From NCBI GenBank assembly GCA_002633005.1, contig NMRA01000017.1:1624888-1673831 (forward strand): a DNA stretch of 48,944 nucleotides, in the 5' to 3' direction. This stretch comes from Phoronis australis (Eukaryota; Phoronida; Phoronidae). Below are positions 23,191 through 33,639 of the stretch, one piece after another (the stretch's first letter is position 1; every line of letters begins with the position of its first letter). A program made the position numbers and the translations under genes. The notes beneath the pieces are model-generated. The model saw only the letters and a program-made list of their open reading frames with translations. It did not search any database and had not been told where the DNA came from.

Positions 23191-23610
23191 TTAAATAAAT
23201 TAGACAGTTTCAGAGACTTGACTATTAAAATACCTTAAATACGTCCGAACACGGGAATATAGCATCATCTCTTTAATAGATACTTATATGCCAAAGTTTA
23301 AGAGATCGGTCAAGGACCTTTGAAGATACAAAGGAAAACGTCAAAAAAATTAAAATTGCCATTAGGGGACACACCAGTTGTTAGATCTATCCACAAATTA
23401 GCTCATGCCGTACCATACAAGAAAGGAACATGTACCCAAAATTTCATGAACATACATCAAAGGTTTTGGAGAAAGAGCAGCGGACAGCGGCCGGACAGTG
23501 GACAGCGGCCGGACAGTGGACGGCCGCCGTATGGTGATCAAGGCATAATGGGTCCACAAATAAATATGTGGGCACATAAAAAACTAGACGAGACTGCAGT
23601 TTATTTAATT
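23190..23610 (+). repeat. Satellite terminal piece shared with 45.48-45.85 kb
   Basis: It contains a decayed class A motif (TTGCCATTAGGGGACACACC near 23357), the minisatellite-like stretch (23480-23525) and the end AAATAAATATGTGGGCACAT, then AAACTAGACGAGACTGCAG and the tail of a minus-strand retrotransposon. The same order, nearly base for base, occurs in reverse complement at 45479-45853. Confidence 0.9.
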
Positions 23611-24335
23611 ATTATTTATTAATGTAATATTTACAATGAGGGTAGCCCCATCAGTTCACACTGCTTTCCATGGGGGAACTCAGTAAAAAACAAACAGATA
23701 GTAAGACAAAAAACAGAATTACAAAATGAAAGAAAAATTTAAGTAATAAGCAAAGAATAAGAAATTAACACGCAAAGACTGATGAAGCAAAATAAAAAAT
23801 AAAATATAATAAGTAGAAGATAAAGAAATTAAGACAAGATAATTAACTAAAATATAAATATAAATAATTAATAAAAGTAAGACATTATATAAATAACAAA
23901 TATATAAACATGCAATTTTTACATAATACATGAAGTTAAATCTGACTATTTCTTATAATTCTTTTAAAGGTTAGAAAGGATGATGTAGATTTGGCATCTG
24001 CAGGGAGAGAGTTCCATAAAAAGGGCCCGCTGTAGGAAAATGATTTTTTCCCAGTTTCGCTTCTGCGTTTAGGAAGATTGAAATCAGATGATGAGGACCT
24101 AGTATTGTAGCGATTAGAAGTCATCTTAAACTTAGCACATAAGTAAGATGGGACAAGACCTTTAAAACATTTGTACATACAACAAGCAGATAGGAATTGA
24201 GGTCTTTTGTGAATTTTCATTATACCAGTCTCTTTATGAACTCAAGGTTTTCGATGTTAATATCTCTAACACCAGCTCCCAGAATAATCCTTGCAACTCT
24301 CGATTTGGATAACCTGGATGGTAATTTCACAATTT
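23611..24335 (-). pseudogene. Non-LTR (CR1/L2-like) retrotransposon 3' end, copy 1
   Basis: Minus-strand reading gives RVARIILGAGVRDINIENL, MKIHKRPQFLSACCMYKCFK, GLVPSYLCAKFKM and FSYSGPFLWNSLPADAKS, then SFLTFKRIIRN and a stop. This is the C-terminal tail of the reverse transcriptase in CR1/L2/RTE-type elements ('…YK-LNGL-P-YL…FSY-G-LWNSLP…FK'). An AT-rich 3' UTR of about 300 bp ends in TTACATTAATAAATAATAA-type repeats. It is 5'-truncated and extends about 50 bp further 5' than the copy at 44.77 kb. Confidence 0.87.
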
Positions 24336-24740
24336 TCATGAGGAAAACCTCAACAATCTTCTAGCTATTTCTTTACTTCATATCAACTGCTCATTCCTGG
24401 TGCCATTTTATTTTTAATTCAGAAATGTAGTCCAACTGAAACAGCCAATGAGCATTTTTATTTATCCTAAATTCTTAATGAATTCTCACTCTAATTTTTG
24501 CAAGTCTGAATTCTCACTCAATTCTGACTCAGAAACTTTCTAAGTCTGAAATTCTCACTGGGTTCTTACTTTCAATTTGTCTATATCAAAAATTCTCACA
24601 AATTCCCACTTTTTTTCGCACACCCACGACTCTTTCAAATTCTGACTGGACTGTAACTCAACTGGTTCTTTTAGTGATAATCTCACTGGAATCTCATTGG
24701 AAACCAGTGAGGTTCTTAACTTCTTTTTCATAAGGGTAGG
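24326..24740. mobile_element. 3' half of the CTCACT-rich foldback element, copy 2
   Basis: It matches 9040-9522 in order (CTCATTCCTGG-type block, AACAGCCAATGAG, then ATTCTCACTCAATTCTGAC and related motifs). It ends at CTTCTTTTTCATAAGGG, the expected terminal sequence. Confidence 0.78.
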
Positions 24741-24769
24741 TTCTCAGGAAAGACGGTCAATGACTGGTT

Positions 24770-24950
24770 GCTTGGCTTGGGTGTTGTATTGTCATGCCAG
24801 TTAAGCAGCTCTATCAACTGCAGTGACCTCAGCCTGGAACACTGTGGCAAAATTACCTAGTGCTACCCAGGTTCTGCATCCCCAATAGGAAGCCAATACT
24901 GGCCTGGCTGTTTTCTAATTCAGAGCTGCCAGTGTAACAAACAGTTATGA
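24770..24950 (-). pseudogene. Second fragment of the RNase H non-LTR element
   Basis: It is homologous to 15905-16090: shared blocks include CAGTTAAGCAGCTCTATCAA, TGCAGTGACCTCAGCC and CTGGCCTGGCTGTTTTCTAA. It covers only the 'AEI…' to 'YTDGS' part of RNase H and has lost the frame. Confidence 0.75.
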
Positions 24951-25094
24951 CATTCACCCACCAACAGAGTGCTGAGCACATAATATACACTCAGAGCCTT
25001 ACCAGAGATGTCAAAATGGAATCCATTCTCAAGTCATCATGAATTTCCATAGAATGTCTGCGGAACCTACTGATAAAAATCAAACAATATTAAA

Positions 25095-25285
25095 ACTACC
25101 GTATTCGCCCTAATAACCCCCCAGGGCGCTTAGAAAAATTCGCTTTAGGAATTTTTATTATTAATAGCCCAAAGTGGTTGAAACCCAGTCTCCGAAACAT
25201 GTGAAATTGTAAGCTAGAATTCATCAAATTTACGCTCTGTGACGCATCTGTAAACTATGACAGGGTTTCAACAAAATTGTTGAGG
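25095..25285 (+). repeat. Dispersed repeat family R1, short copy
   Basis: It starts TACCGTATTCGCCCTAATAA…CAGGGCGCTTAGAAAA, then GGTTGAAACCCAGTCTCCGAAAC, and ends at TTTCAACAAAATTGTTG. It shares the first about 190 bp with the copies at 6845 and 34352 (reverse). The GC-palindromic GCCCTGGGCG core also recurs near 29265 and 34320. Confidence 0.78.
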
Positions 25286-26035
25286 GAGAAGATCTGTATG
25301 GGAAAGAGACAATACAATCTCTTTGACAAGTACACTGCGCCTGTTCTGAAAGCCCAGACCATAATAGGACACATCCCTCGCAAGATCAGTAAAACTTCTG
25401 CGTTCCTTTTTGAAGTTTGGCGAAAATTTGAAGTGTATAGTCACGACTAAATACCGACATAGCGGCGAGGCACATGGTCTACAAATTCTGCACACAATGA
25501 GTTTTTCAGGACAATCGGATCTTATCGATAAATTGACGTTACTGTAGAACTTTAGAACTGTAGGTATACAAGAAATTTTTTGCATGTACACAGCATTCAT
25601 GGACTAGTCTGAAAACGCTTAGTGGGGCACTTATTAGTGCAAATACGGTAACAGACAAAATAAAACCAAATTTGTGTTGTGTCAATCAAGCTCCATGGCA
25701 TAAACTGCTTTTTGCGTACTTTGTTATCACATTCAGTGCAAAATGTGTTATTTGTATTGTAATGATTCAAGTCCAGCAAAACAACGTTTCAAGTGTTCCA
25801 AATCAACTATATGGGGATGGTTATTTAAATGGTAATTTGCCACTAATGCACTTATACTTACATTTTGTCTTTCAGCACTACCTTTACTCTTGAAGATGTT
25901 GAAATGACTGGAACCTCTGCAAAGAATTTTGTTGTTTAATACCACTTCAAGGAAAACGAATGAGACCAATGTGGAGGAGACAGTGTGGCTCATGTGGGAG
26001 CTCTAGACTCCTGTTTGTGAGACCACATAATATGT
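25286..26035. other. Intron sequence with no recognised feature
   Basis: Overlapping small frames on both strands (25268-25993) show no family match and lack splice context. Confidence 0.4.
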
Positions 26036-26039
26036 CAAA

Positions 26040-28005
26040 CAAGACAAGAGCAATGTAGAGCATTGAAATGCACCAACGACTGCACCTGACAAATGATGTG
26101 CTTCTAGTGGTGTTTTTATTATAAAAATGGCCATAAAAGATGGCTCACAACATGTCAAAACCGTCCAAAGCTATGAACGCGTCATTTCTCTACAACAAAA
26201 CTATTTGCAAAATTTCATGAAAATCTGCCAAGGAACTCCAAAGATACAGATGTGGACATAAAAATTAAAAAAAAAAGTAATTACCATTCAAGGTATCTCA
26301 AACCTTATTCACAAAAATTCACCGTTTTATAAAATTTCACAAATGTCTAGCAAAATATCCTATCTTCATTCTCGGGGAACTTCAAAAAAGGAAATGTGTA
26401 CTATATGAAAAAGATTCAGTAGCACCAACTTCAATTGCATGGAATTTTGTTCACTACTTATCCGAGGTAAAAAATTACAGGGCTGTCACTCAATCGAATC
26501 TCCTGCAAGGTATAGAACAGCTCGGTATGTACCCTTAGTCCTTTCATTCCACAAGTCGCCATAATACTGAGTCAACGAAGTGTACACAACAGAAAGATGA
26601 CACAGAACACAAAGATAATGAGAGCAAAACGGAGCGTTGAAATGCACCCACGAATGCATCCCAAATGGTGTGCTTTTAGGGTTATTTATTAGTATCATAA
26701 AAATGGCCACAAGATGGTGCAAAAACGTTCACTCCATCCAAAAACGGGATCATGCCATATTTCACAAAATCTGTCAAGGAACTTCAGAGAAACGAAGGAA
26801 AACAGAACAAAGTGAAATTGCCACTTAATGTGGGCACAGCATCCGTTCGATCTGCCTGACAATCATCATCTGTTATCTTCACATAAATTCACTTACTAAA
26901 TTTAATAAAGATCCTGCATTGGGTTTTGGAGATACACTTATGGGCGGAAAACAAAACAAAACTACCACTAGGAGGCGCCATAGCAGTCAGTCGCCATCAT
27001 CAAACGTTCTCTTCACACTGAAAACATATAGGCCAGTTTTCAAAAGCATCCCCAGAATGATTTGGTTGATCAAGAGGTGGACTCCAAAAACAAGATTACA
27101 AATCAGCAAAAATGACCACCAGGTGGCACAAAATACCTCGATTCCATCCAAAAACAGGATGATAGCGTCATCTCATCACCAAATTTTATGAAAATTTGTT
27201 GAGGACCTTTGAAGATACAGTCTTGCAAACATAAAAAACTAAAGTTGCCACTAGGGGGCACACCAAAAGTTAGATTTGCCCGAAAGTTGTTATCGTTCGT
27301 TGAACACATCATATAAATACACTTGCTAAATTAAGAAAAGATCATGCAAATGGCTTACGAGATACAGTGATGAGCGCAAAAAAACAAAACTGCCACTAGG
27401 AGATGACACCGTAGTCGAACTCATCGGAAAATCATCATCAGCCATGTCCTTCATAGTAGAAACATACAAGCCAGTTTTCACAATTATCCTGAAAGTAGTT
27501 TGGTTGATAGACGAGTGGATGCCAAAAAACAGTACTCGAAAACAGTAAAAGTGGCCACTAGGTGGCGCAAACTAGGTCGAATCCAACTGAAAACAGAGAG
27601 ACAGCGTCACCTCATTAACAGATGCCTGTATGCCAAATTTTATGAAAATACGTTGAGGACCTTTGAACATACAGAGGTAAACCTAAAAAGATAAAACAGT
27701 AAAAATGGCCACTAGGCTGCGCAAATTAGCTTGAATCCACCCAAAAACGGGAGGACAGCGTCATCTCACTAATAGGTCCCTACATACTAAATTTTATGAA
27801 AATCTGATCAAGACTAAAATTGCCACTAAGGGCCACACCGGATCCATCTGAAACTTCACTCATGCCGTCCCATCCACGAAAGAAACACATGTGAAAAATT
27901 TTATGAAGACACGTCAAGGCATTTTGGAGTTAGAGCAGCAGACTTTGGACGGACGGAGATGACGGCATAATGCGTCCACATATAAATATGTGGGTGCATA
28001 ACAAT
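26040..28005 (+). repeat. CTCF-like-motif satellite, block 4
   Basis: Heads are at about 26043 and 26620. Motifs occur near 26705, 26965 (CCACTAGGAGGCGC), 27116 (CCACCAGGTGGCAC, the closest to the vertebrate CTCF consensus), 27248 (CCACTAGGGGGCAC), 27392, 27555 (CCACTAGGTGGCGC), 27709 and 27822. The end is GATGACGGCATAATGCG and CCACATATAAATATGTGGG near 27985. A different repeat (26290-26600) interrupts it near its start. Confidence 0.88.
26290..26600 (+). repeat. Repeat family R2, uninterrupted copy
   Basis: It is homologous to 30060-30111 plus 31307-31560: shared blocks include CTAGCAAAATA, GGGAACTTC, GGAATTTTGTTCACTACT versus GGAAATTTTGTTTACTACTA, TTACAGGGCTGTCACTCAA, and CAACGAAGTGTACA versus CAACGAGGTGTACA. 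It preserves the site in which the other copy carries a 1.2-kb insertion. Confidence 0.82.
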
Positions 28006-28140
28006 AGATTTTGGAATAATGAGTTTGGTTAGAGTTAAGTGAACCAAAACTGATCTGTAGTACAATTAAGATTTAGAAAAGGTGTTTTCCTCTTAAAGGC
28101 CAATAGGAAGAAATAGTATCAACAACATGAAGAAAAAACA

Positions 28141-29580
28141 CAAGAGCAACGCGGAGCCTTGAAATGCGCCCACGAACGCATCGCAAATGGTGTGCTTTTA
28201 GGGTTATATATTAGAATCATAAAAATGGCCCCTAGATGACGCAAATATGTACAATCCATCTAAAAACAGGAACATGCCACATTTCATAAAAATGTCTCAA
28301 GGAACTTCATAGAAATAAAGGAAAATGGAAGAAAAAGAAATTGCCACTTGTGGGCACAGTGTCCGTTCGATCTGCCTGAAAGTCGTCGTCTGTTATCTTC
28401 ACTTACTAAATTTAATAAAGATCCTGCATTGAGTTTTGGATATACAGCTATGGGCAAAAAACAAAACAAAACTACCACTAGGAGGTGCCACAGTAGTCAG
28501 TCACCATCATAAAACGTCCTCTTCACACTGAAAATATATACGCCAATTTTCAAAACCATCCCTAGAATGATTTGATTGATCGAGGGGTGGACACCAAAAA
28601 CAAGATTTGAAAACAGCAAAAATGGCCCCTAGGAGGCGCAAAATATCTTGATTCCATCCAAAAACAAGAAGATAGCGTCATCTCACCAATAGATGCCTAT
28701 ATTCAAAATTTTATGAAAATCTATTGAGGACCTTTGATTGGTAAACAAAAAAATAAAATTGCCACTAGGGGGAACACCAGTAGTCAGATCGGTCGGAAAG
28801 TCGTCTTCTGCTGTCAACATCATATAAATACACTTGCTAAATTAAATAAAGATCCTGCAAATGGTTTAGGAGATACAGCCATGAGCGTAAAAAAATAAAA
28901 ACAAAACTGCCACTAGGAGGCGCCAAAGTAGTCGAAATCCTCGAAAAGTCATTGTCAGCTGTCCACTTCCTAGTAAAAACATACCTGCCAATTTTCACAA
29001 TAATCCTGAAAGCGGTTTGGTTGATAGACAAGTAGAACGCCAAAAACAGACTAGAAAACAGTAAAAATGACCAATAGGTGCCGCAAACTACGTCAAATCC
29101 ATTTGAAAACAGATAGCATCACCTGATTAAAAGATGCTTGTATGCCAAATTTTATGAAAATCAGTTGAGGACCTTTGAACATACAGGGGTAAAGATAAAA
29201 AAATAAAACAGTAAAAATGGCCACTAAGTGGCGCAAACTACCGTAATCGTTCGAGTTAACGCCCTGGGCGGTTAAATTGGTACGTTGATTCCATCTGAAA
29301 ACGACAGGGCAGCATCATCTCACTAATAGGTGTCTATATACCATATTTTACAAAAATCTATTCAGAACTTTTGAAGATACAGAGGTAAACATAAAAAACT
29401 AAAATTGTCACTAGGGGGCAAGTCGGTGGTCGGATCCGTCCGAAAGTTCGCTCATGCCGTCCCATCCACGGAAGAAATGTGCAAAATTTCATGAACATAC
29501 GTCAAAGCGTTCTGGAGAAAGAGCAGCGGACGCTGGATGGAGATGACGGTATAATGCGTCCACAACGGGCGCATAAAAAG
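28141..29580 (+). repeat. CTCF-like-motif satellite, block 5
   Basis: The head is at 28141 (CAAGAGCAACGCGGAGCC). Motifs are near 28228, 28345, 28480, 28626, 28761, 28910 (CCACTAGGAGGCGC), 29069, 29221 (CCACTAAGTGGCGC) and 29408. Spacing is again about 135-160 bp. A short foreign piece with TAACGCCCTGGGCGGTTAA interrupts it at about 29240-29285. The end is GATGACGGTATAATGCG and CGGGCGCATAAAAA. Confidence 0.88.
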
Positions 29581-29689
29581 TAGTTTTGATCGTCAAGCCA
29601 TGTGCGTCTGCAAGCATGCATGAATGCACCAAGTCCGACTTTGAGCTCACAAACACAGAAAGTTGGGTAAAAAGACATTAAAGCCTAAT

Positions 29690-29870
29690 TCACTAATTTA
29701 ATCGTTAATTTGACATTTTGCTGTTTCAATTCTGTGCTTTAACCACCACTTGATTTCTATTGCCATTTCACACTTGGTTTCTTGATATCAGTCTCCCGGT
29801 GAGTGGTGTGTACCACAGTCAACTGTTGACCTACTTAACTGCTGGCAACATCTGTCCTAGTTTGACTAGA
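29690..29870 (+). repeat. Repeat pair with 35125-35330
   Basis: Shared blocks in the same order are TAATTTGACATTT, TGCTTTAACCA, ATATCAGTCT(C/T)CCGGTG, and CAACTGTTGACCTA versus GAACTGTTGACCTA. It is non-coding. Confidence 0.7.
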
Positions 29871-30111
29871 GGCACATTCACAAAAATTAAATCAAAATGT
29901 TTCAGTAGTAATTAAGGTAATTACGCAATGTGAGTAAATGTGGAAACAGCAAACATTCTTAAGGCATGTATAGGTGATATTGACCAAAAACGAGTTTTCA
30001 CCGAGTTTTCATCAATCTAGGTCAGAAACGATGCAGTGATTTCTTTTTATGGATTTCTCAAACCTCATTTACAAAGAAAAGGCATTTTTACAATATTTCA
30101 CTAGCAAAATA

Positions 30112-31306
30112 CAGGGCTCGACATTAAGTTTCATTTTAACTTGTCTAGTCGGACATGTAGAAATGAAATTTACTTGTCCTGACCTATAAGACACTTGTCC
30201 ATTTAAACTCAAATTATACCTTTCAAACATATGTGAATGTCGCTCATTATACCTGTTAGCACAGTCTCAATGAAAATGTGTAAAAGCATATATTACACGA
30301 CATTTGAGTTTTACACAACTTTATTAAGTGGGCATTTGTATTCGTATTTCACCAGTGTATGAACACGCTACAGCTTTACCCTGGCTTTTCAATTCAGATA
30401 TGGAATGCTCTTTATAATGTGCTGACTGAGCTGTCGAGTGTTGATGACATTACAAAATTCAATCCTAAACACATCTGACCCAGATGCAAGAGATGAACTG
30501 TTTGCGTCGGCATATTTTTCTCCCAGGACACAACACATTTTGTTGTCGCTATCACATCGTAACCAGTCAAAACCTTCCATTTCAGAAGGAATTCCCGTTT
30601 TCGTTTATTCGTTTCACACTGTTGCTTGGTGCCTTCACGGCAGTTCATGCCCTGCAAGATTAAAGCTCGTTGACTTGAAACCATACACAAACTAAGTATT
30701 TTTCTGCATTGACACTGCAGACACTCGCGCAGACGACAAGTTTCCACACATGCCGTATGACAGTCAAATGTTGTAAAGTTTTATTAATACGTGCTAGCGA
30801 GTTATCGCTACAATTATTGAGTCTTCTACGTAAATAATTTAAGTCATATAATTTAACTGTCAAAATGTCTTGAAGTGCAAATAATTTCAACTTGATTTCG
30901 TAAATTGAGCGAACTGGTTTGAGGCGCTGTCCGAATGAGATTAAGCAACAGGAACCTGGCGTGCATTCAAAACCCTCGGACCTAGTTAAAATCAAAACGT
31001 TGCAACATTACGCGAGATACTGCCGTGTATTTGAAATGAGAACACGTGACTATGACTAGAATATTTCGAATGCAAGTGCCTCTGATTGTTTCCAGTCAGC
31101 TCCTAAATAAGCAAAAACACCTTGCCGATTTGCGCCGCATATTACCGACGCTGATGTCCAAATAAGTGAGTTATCATTGCAACAAATATTTTCTTGTCAT
31201 TAAGAATTATTATAATTTGCAAAAATTCATTAACTGCTCGGATGTGAGCTTGTCCGGACCAACAAATTGGTTGCCCCGGGCAGTCGGACTACCATGTCGA
31301 GCCCTG
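30112..31306. mobile_element. hAT-like DNA transposon insertion, non-autonomous or decayed
   Basis: The ends are inverted: CAGGGCTCGACATTAAG on the left and, read from the right, CAGGGCTCGACATGGTAG. It interrupts repeat family R2, whose intact copy is at 26290-26600. A 5-bp direct repeat AAATA flanks it (30107-30111 and 31307-31311). The CAGGG-type end is common in hAT elements, but hAT normally makes an 8-bp duplication, so the superfamily is uncertain. Internal frames (30389-30995) overlap on both strands and give no clear transposase. Confidence 0.8.
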
Positions 31307-31659
31307 AAATACCTTACCTTCATTTGCAGGGAACTTCATATACGAAATATATACCGTGTGGCGTGAAAAAAAGATTGAACAGAACCACCCTGGAGCTGCA
31401 TAGCCACATGGAAATTTTGTTTACTACTAATTCGAGGTCAAAGGTTACAGGGCTGTCACTCAAATCGAATCTCCCACAAGGTACAGAGCAGCTTCGTAAT
31501 ACCCTCAGTCCTTTCATCGAGTCGCAATAATATTGACTCAACGAGGTGTACAAGAACGGTGCTGGGGAAAACAAAGACAAAACATAGTTTGATACTGAGG
31601 GAGTTGCGTCTACATGCATACGATCGCGGGAAACAAATGCTGCGAGTCGCCTCACACTT

Positions 31660-32051
31660 CTGTGACTCTATGATCACGAACACAATGTCATTGTCATTGT
31701 CTCAAGGACAGACATCACTGCACATTGGACAGGTCCACAAGTGATCAGTCCTTCTCTACAGCAGCCAAGAAAGAGTCACACTGATGATGGTTCCCATGTT
31801 GAGCTGGTTAATCTGGTATCTGCTTTCTCCACGTAAGGTGGTTCTCATGCCGCTTCCTCTGACAGCTCAGTTAGTCGTTCCAGGGTGGTGCTTTCTGAGG
31901 AAGCCTCCATCTCCTGGTATTTCAGTCCCATCAAAACATCCTTCTCGCTCCAAGTGACATCTTCCAAAAGTTCTGCCCTTCCTACCAGGTCATCTGCTCT
32001 TTCATTCCCCGGCAAGAAGCAAGTAGTGCAAAGAAATAAATGCTCACCCAA
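31660..32051 (-). pseudogene. Second, unrelated RNase H non-LTR fragment
   Basis: Minus strand reads FLPGNERADDLVGRAELLED then VTWSEKDVLMGLKYQEM, and further on in another frame HLWTCPMCSDVCP. 'GNERAD-L' is the last catalytic block of RNase H, and 'WTCPMCSDV' looks like the terminal Cys motif. Between them there are stops and frame changes. Its sequence differs from the element at 15.2-16.5 kb. Confidence 0.72.
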
Positions 32052-32873
32052 AATCCTTAAAGGAGAATGCCACCCGATTTAAGAAGTCTTTTTTACCCTC
32101 TTAATCAGTCTATATCCACATCACCTCGTAAACAGTCGATCTTACCTCGCTGAGAGGTGTCGCGTTAACCTGTAAGCAAGGTGAGAAGCGACGCAGTGCC
32201 GTCAGTGGTTCTTCTGCAGAGTGAGTACTGCTATGGTGCGGTGCATTGTTCCCCCTTGTGCAAAGTATGAAACTGTGAGGAAAGCGAGTATATCGTTTTT
32301 CCATTTCTTAGAGAGCCCATAATGCTTCCGAAGTGGCTCGAGGTAATGAAGAATGAAAAGTGCGCTGTTAATACCAAGTATGAGGCCGTCAAACTTCTCC
32401 GTGCCTGTTCGTGGCCGGCATTTCGTCGACAGTGAACTCACTGATGATTGAATGCCAGTTTACCAAACAGCTCATGCTAGGGCAGAAAAAGAGACTGAGG
32501 CTGAAGTCAGATGTTGTGCCTAGTGTTTGTGCCAACAGGCAAGAAACAAAGTAACGCGGATCGATTGTTGATCAGATTTTGATTATAGAGAATTGTAGTT
32601 GTAATTACAATTAATTTAAGGCATTTTATATTACTTTTTTGATGAGTGACTTGTTTGTCAGGCTTCTGCTTGGTCCTTTGGGTGTAGGATGTTCTCACCA
32701 GTTCTTTTTCTCGACCCTAAAAAATGTCGTTATCTCACTTCTGTTTAGATGCGGACAAAATCAGGATGGTCTGTGAGATGCATCTTCGCTTCTCGAAGAA
32801 GGTGTTTCACTTGTGGAATTTTGTGGCAGCAAACATATATCGTCACATTTCCATTATCGTGTATTTAGCTCAC

Positions 32874-32995
32874 TGACACCATGACAAAATATTCAAAAGG
32901 TTTTCAAAACTATCCATATGTTCTGTTTTCTGTGCACGTTCACAGAGCCTCTCTAGTATTTCTTGACCAGTGTAATTCCGGTTCCAACTCATAAC
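32874..32995 (-). CDS. LLTP-like gene, exon 5 (start of helical domain)
   Basis: Acceptor ggttttacag and donor TGTCA|gtgagc bound 122 nt: 40 open codons plus two bases. The peptide includes VMSWNRNYTGQEILERLCER and MDSFENLLNILSWC. It is amphipathic and predicted helical, as expected at the start of the alpha-superhelix in lipid transfer proteins. An in-frame TAG lies just upstream of the acceptor, so the exon cannot extend 5'. Its phases (0 in, 2 out) do not join directly to the exons found at 35.9 kb or 17.6 kb, so linking exons are missing. The exon lies inside an interval bounded by inverted 15-bp sequences with TTAA flanks (32057-35126), an odd position for a host exon. Confidence 0.75.
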
Positions 32996-33476
32996 CTGTA
33001 AAACCTATAATTGTGCATTCTGTTTCAAAATGAATTATACTCACCCTAACCAATGCTGATATAAAATTGCAACAAAGCCTGTCTCATAAGATACAATTTG
33101 TAATACCATGGAGTGTTCGTGACCGCAAATGTTTTGAGGGTGAGCCAAACTTTGATAAGTTTATTGTGGACTTGTCTAAAGTATTGGAGCTATTTAGAAG
33201 GTGCCAGGTATGAGTCGAGGGTGTCACACGGCGGGGTGTAAGCAGTTTGCGTGCTCAAGCCACTATTAGTGGGAGTGTGTCGCGGACACTCGGGCAAGTG
33301 GGACAGTTGTTCCTCTGTACGTGGGATGATAATGAGTACATCCCGGTACGCAGCAACAGTGTGGCATGTTGACTGACTCATAAACAAAAGCACATGATGA
33401 CCGAACTTATCAAAACCGCGAGATAGAACAATGACTGCCTGGGCAGCTCTCACAGTCAGACTATACGAAAAGAAAT

Positions 33477-33514
33477 CGGCGGGAAATTCTTGCCTCCGAA
33501 AACGTCACTTCCGG
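33477..33514. promoter_or_regulatory. Promoter-like cluster: E2F, CRE-half and ETS motifs
   Basis: GGCGGGAAA (E2F consensus, about 33478-33486), ACGTCA (CRE half) and CACTTCCGG (ETS/GABP consensus, about 33506-33514) occur within 38 bp. Such dense combinations mark housekeeping promoters. No annotated start adjoins it; a minus-strand frame at 33190-33453 has no ATG near its start. Confidence 0.4.
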
Positions 33515-33639
33515 AATAGAGAACGAATAATTAATCAAATTACGAAAAGCTGCAATTAAAGGAAAAATATGTCTGGGATAACCAACGAACCTTATTTTTG
33601 CTAAAAAAGACATGAAAAAAGGTTGCCTTCACCTTACAC

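Noticed and set aside
25748-25993. Minus-strand frame of 81 codons as an exon of the large gene
   Set aside because: No acceptor or donor at sensible positions and no similarity to the helical-repeat pattern.
33045-33055. 11-nt microexon linking exons 4 and 5
   Set aside because: Phase fits, but the intron to exon 5 would be only 49 bp, too short for the other introns seen here; kept only as a suggestion.
33190-33453. Minus-strand frame of 87 codons next to the E2F/ETS cluster
   Set aside because: No ATG near its beginning, no donor in a useful place, and no recognisable domain.
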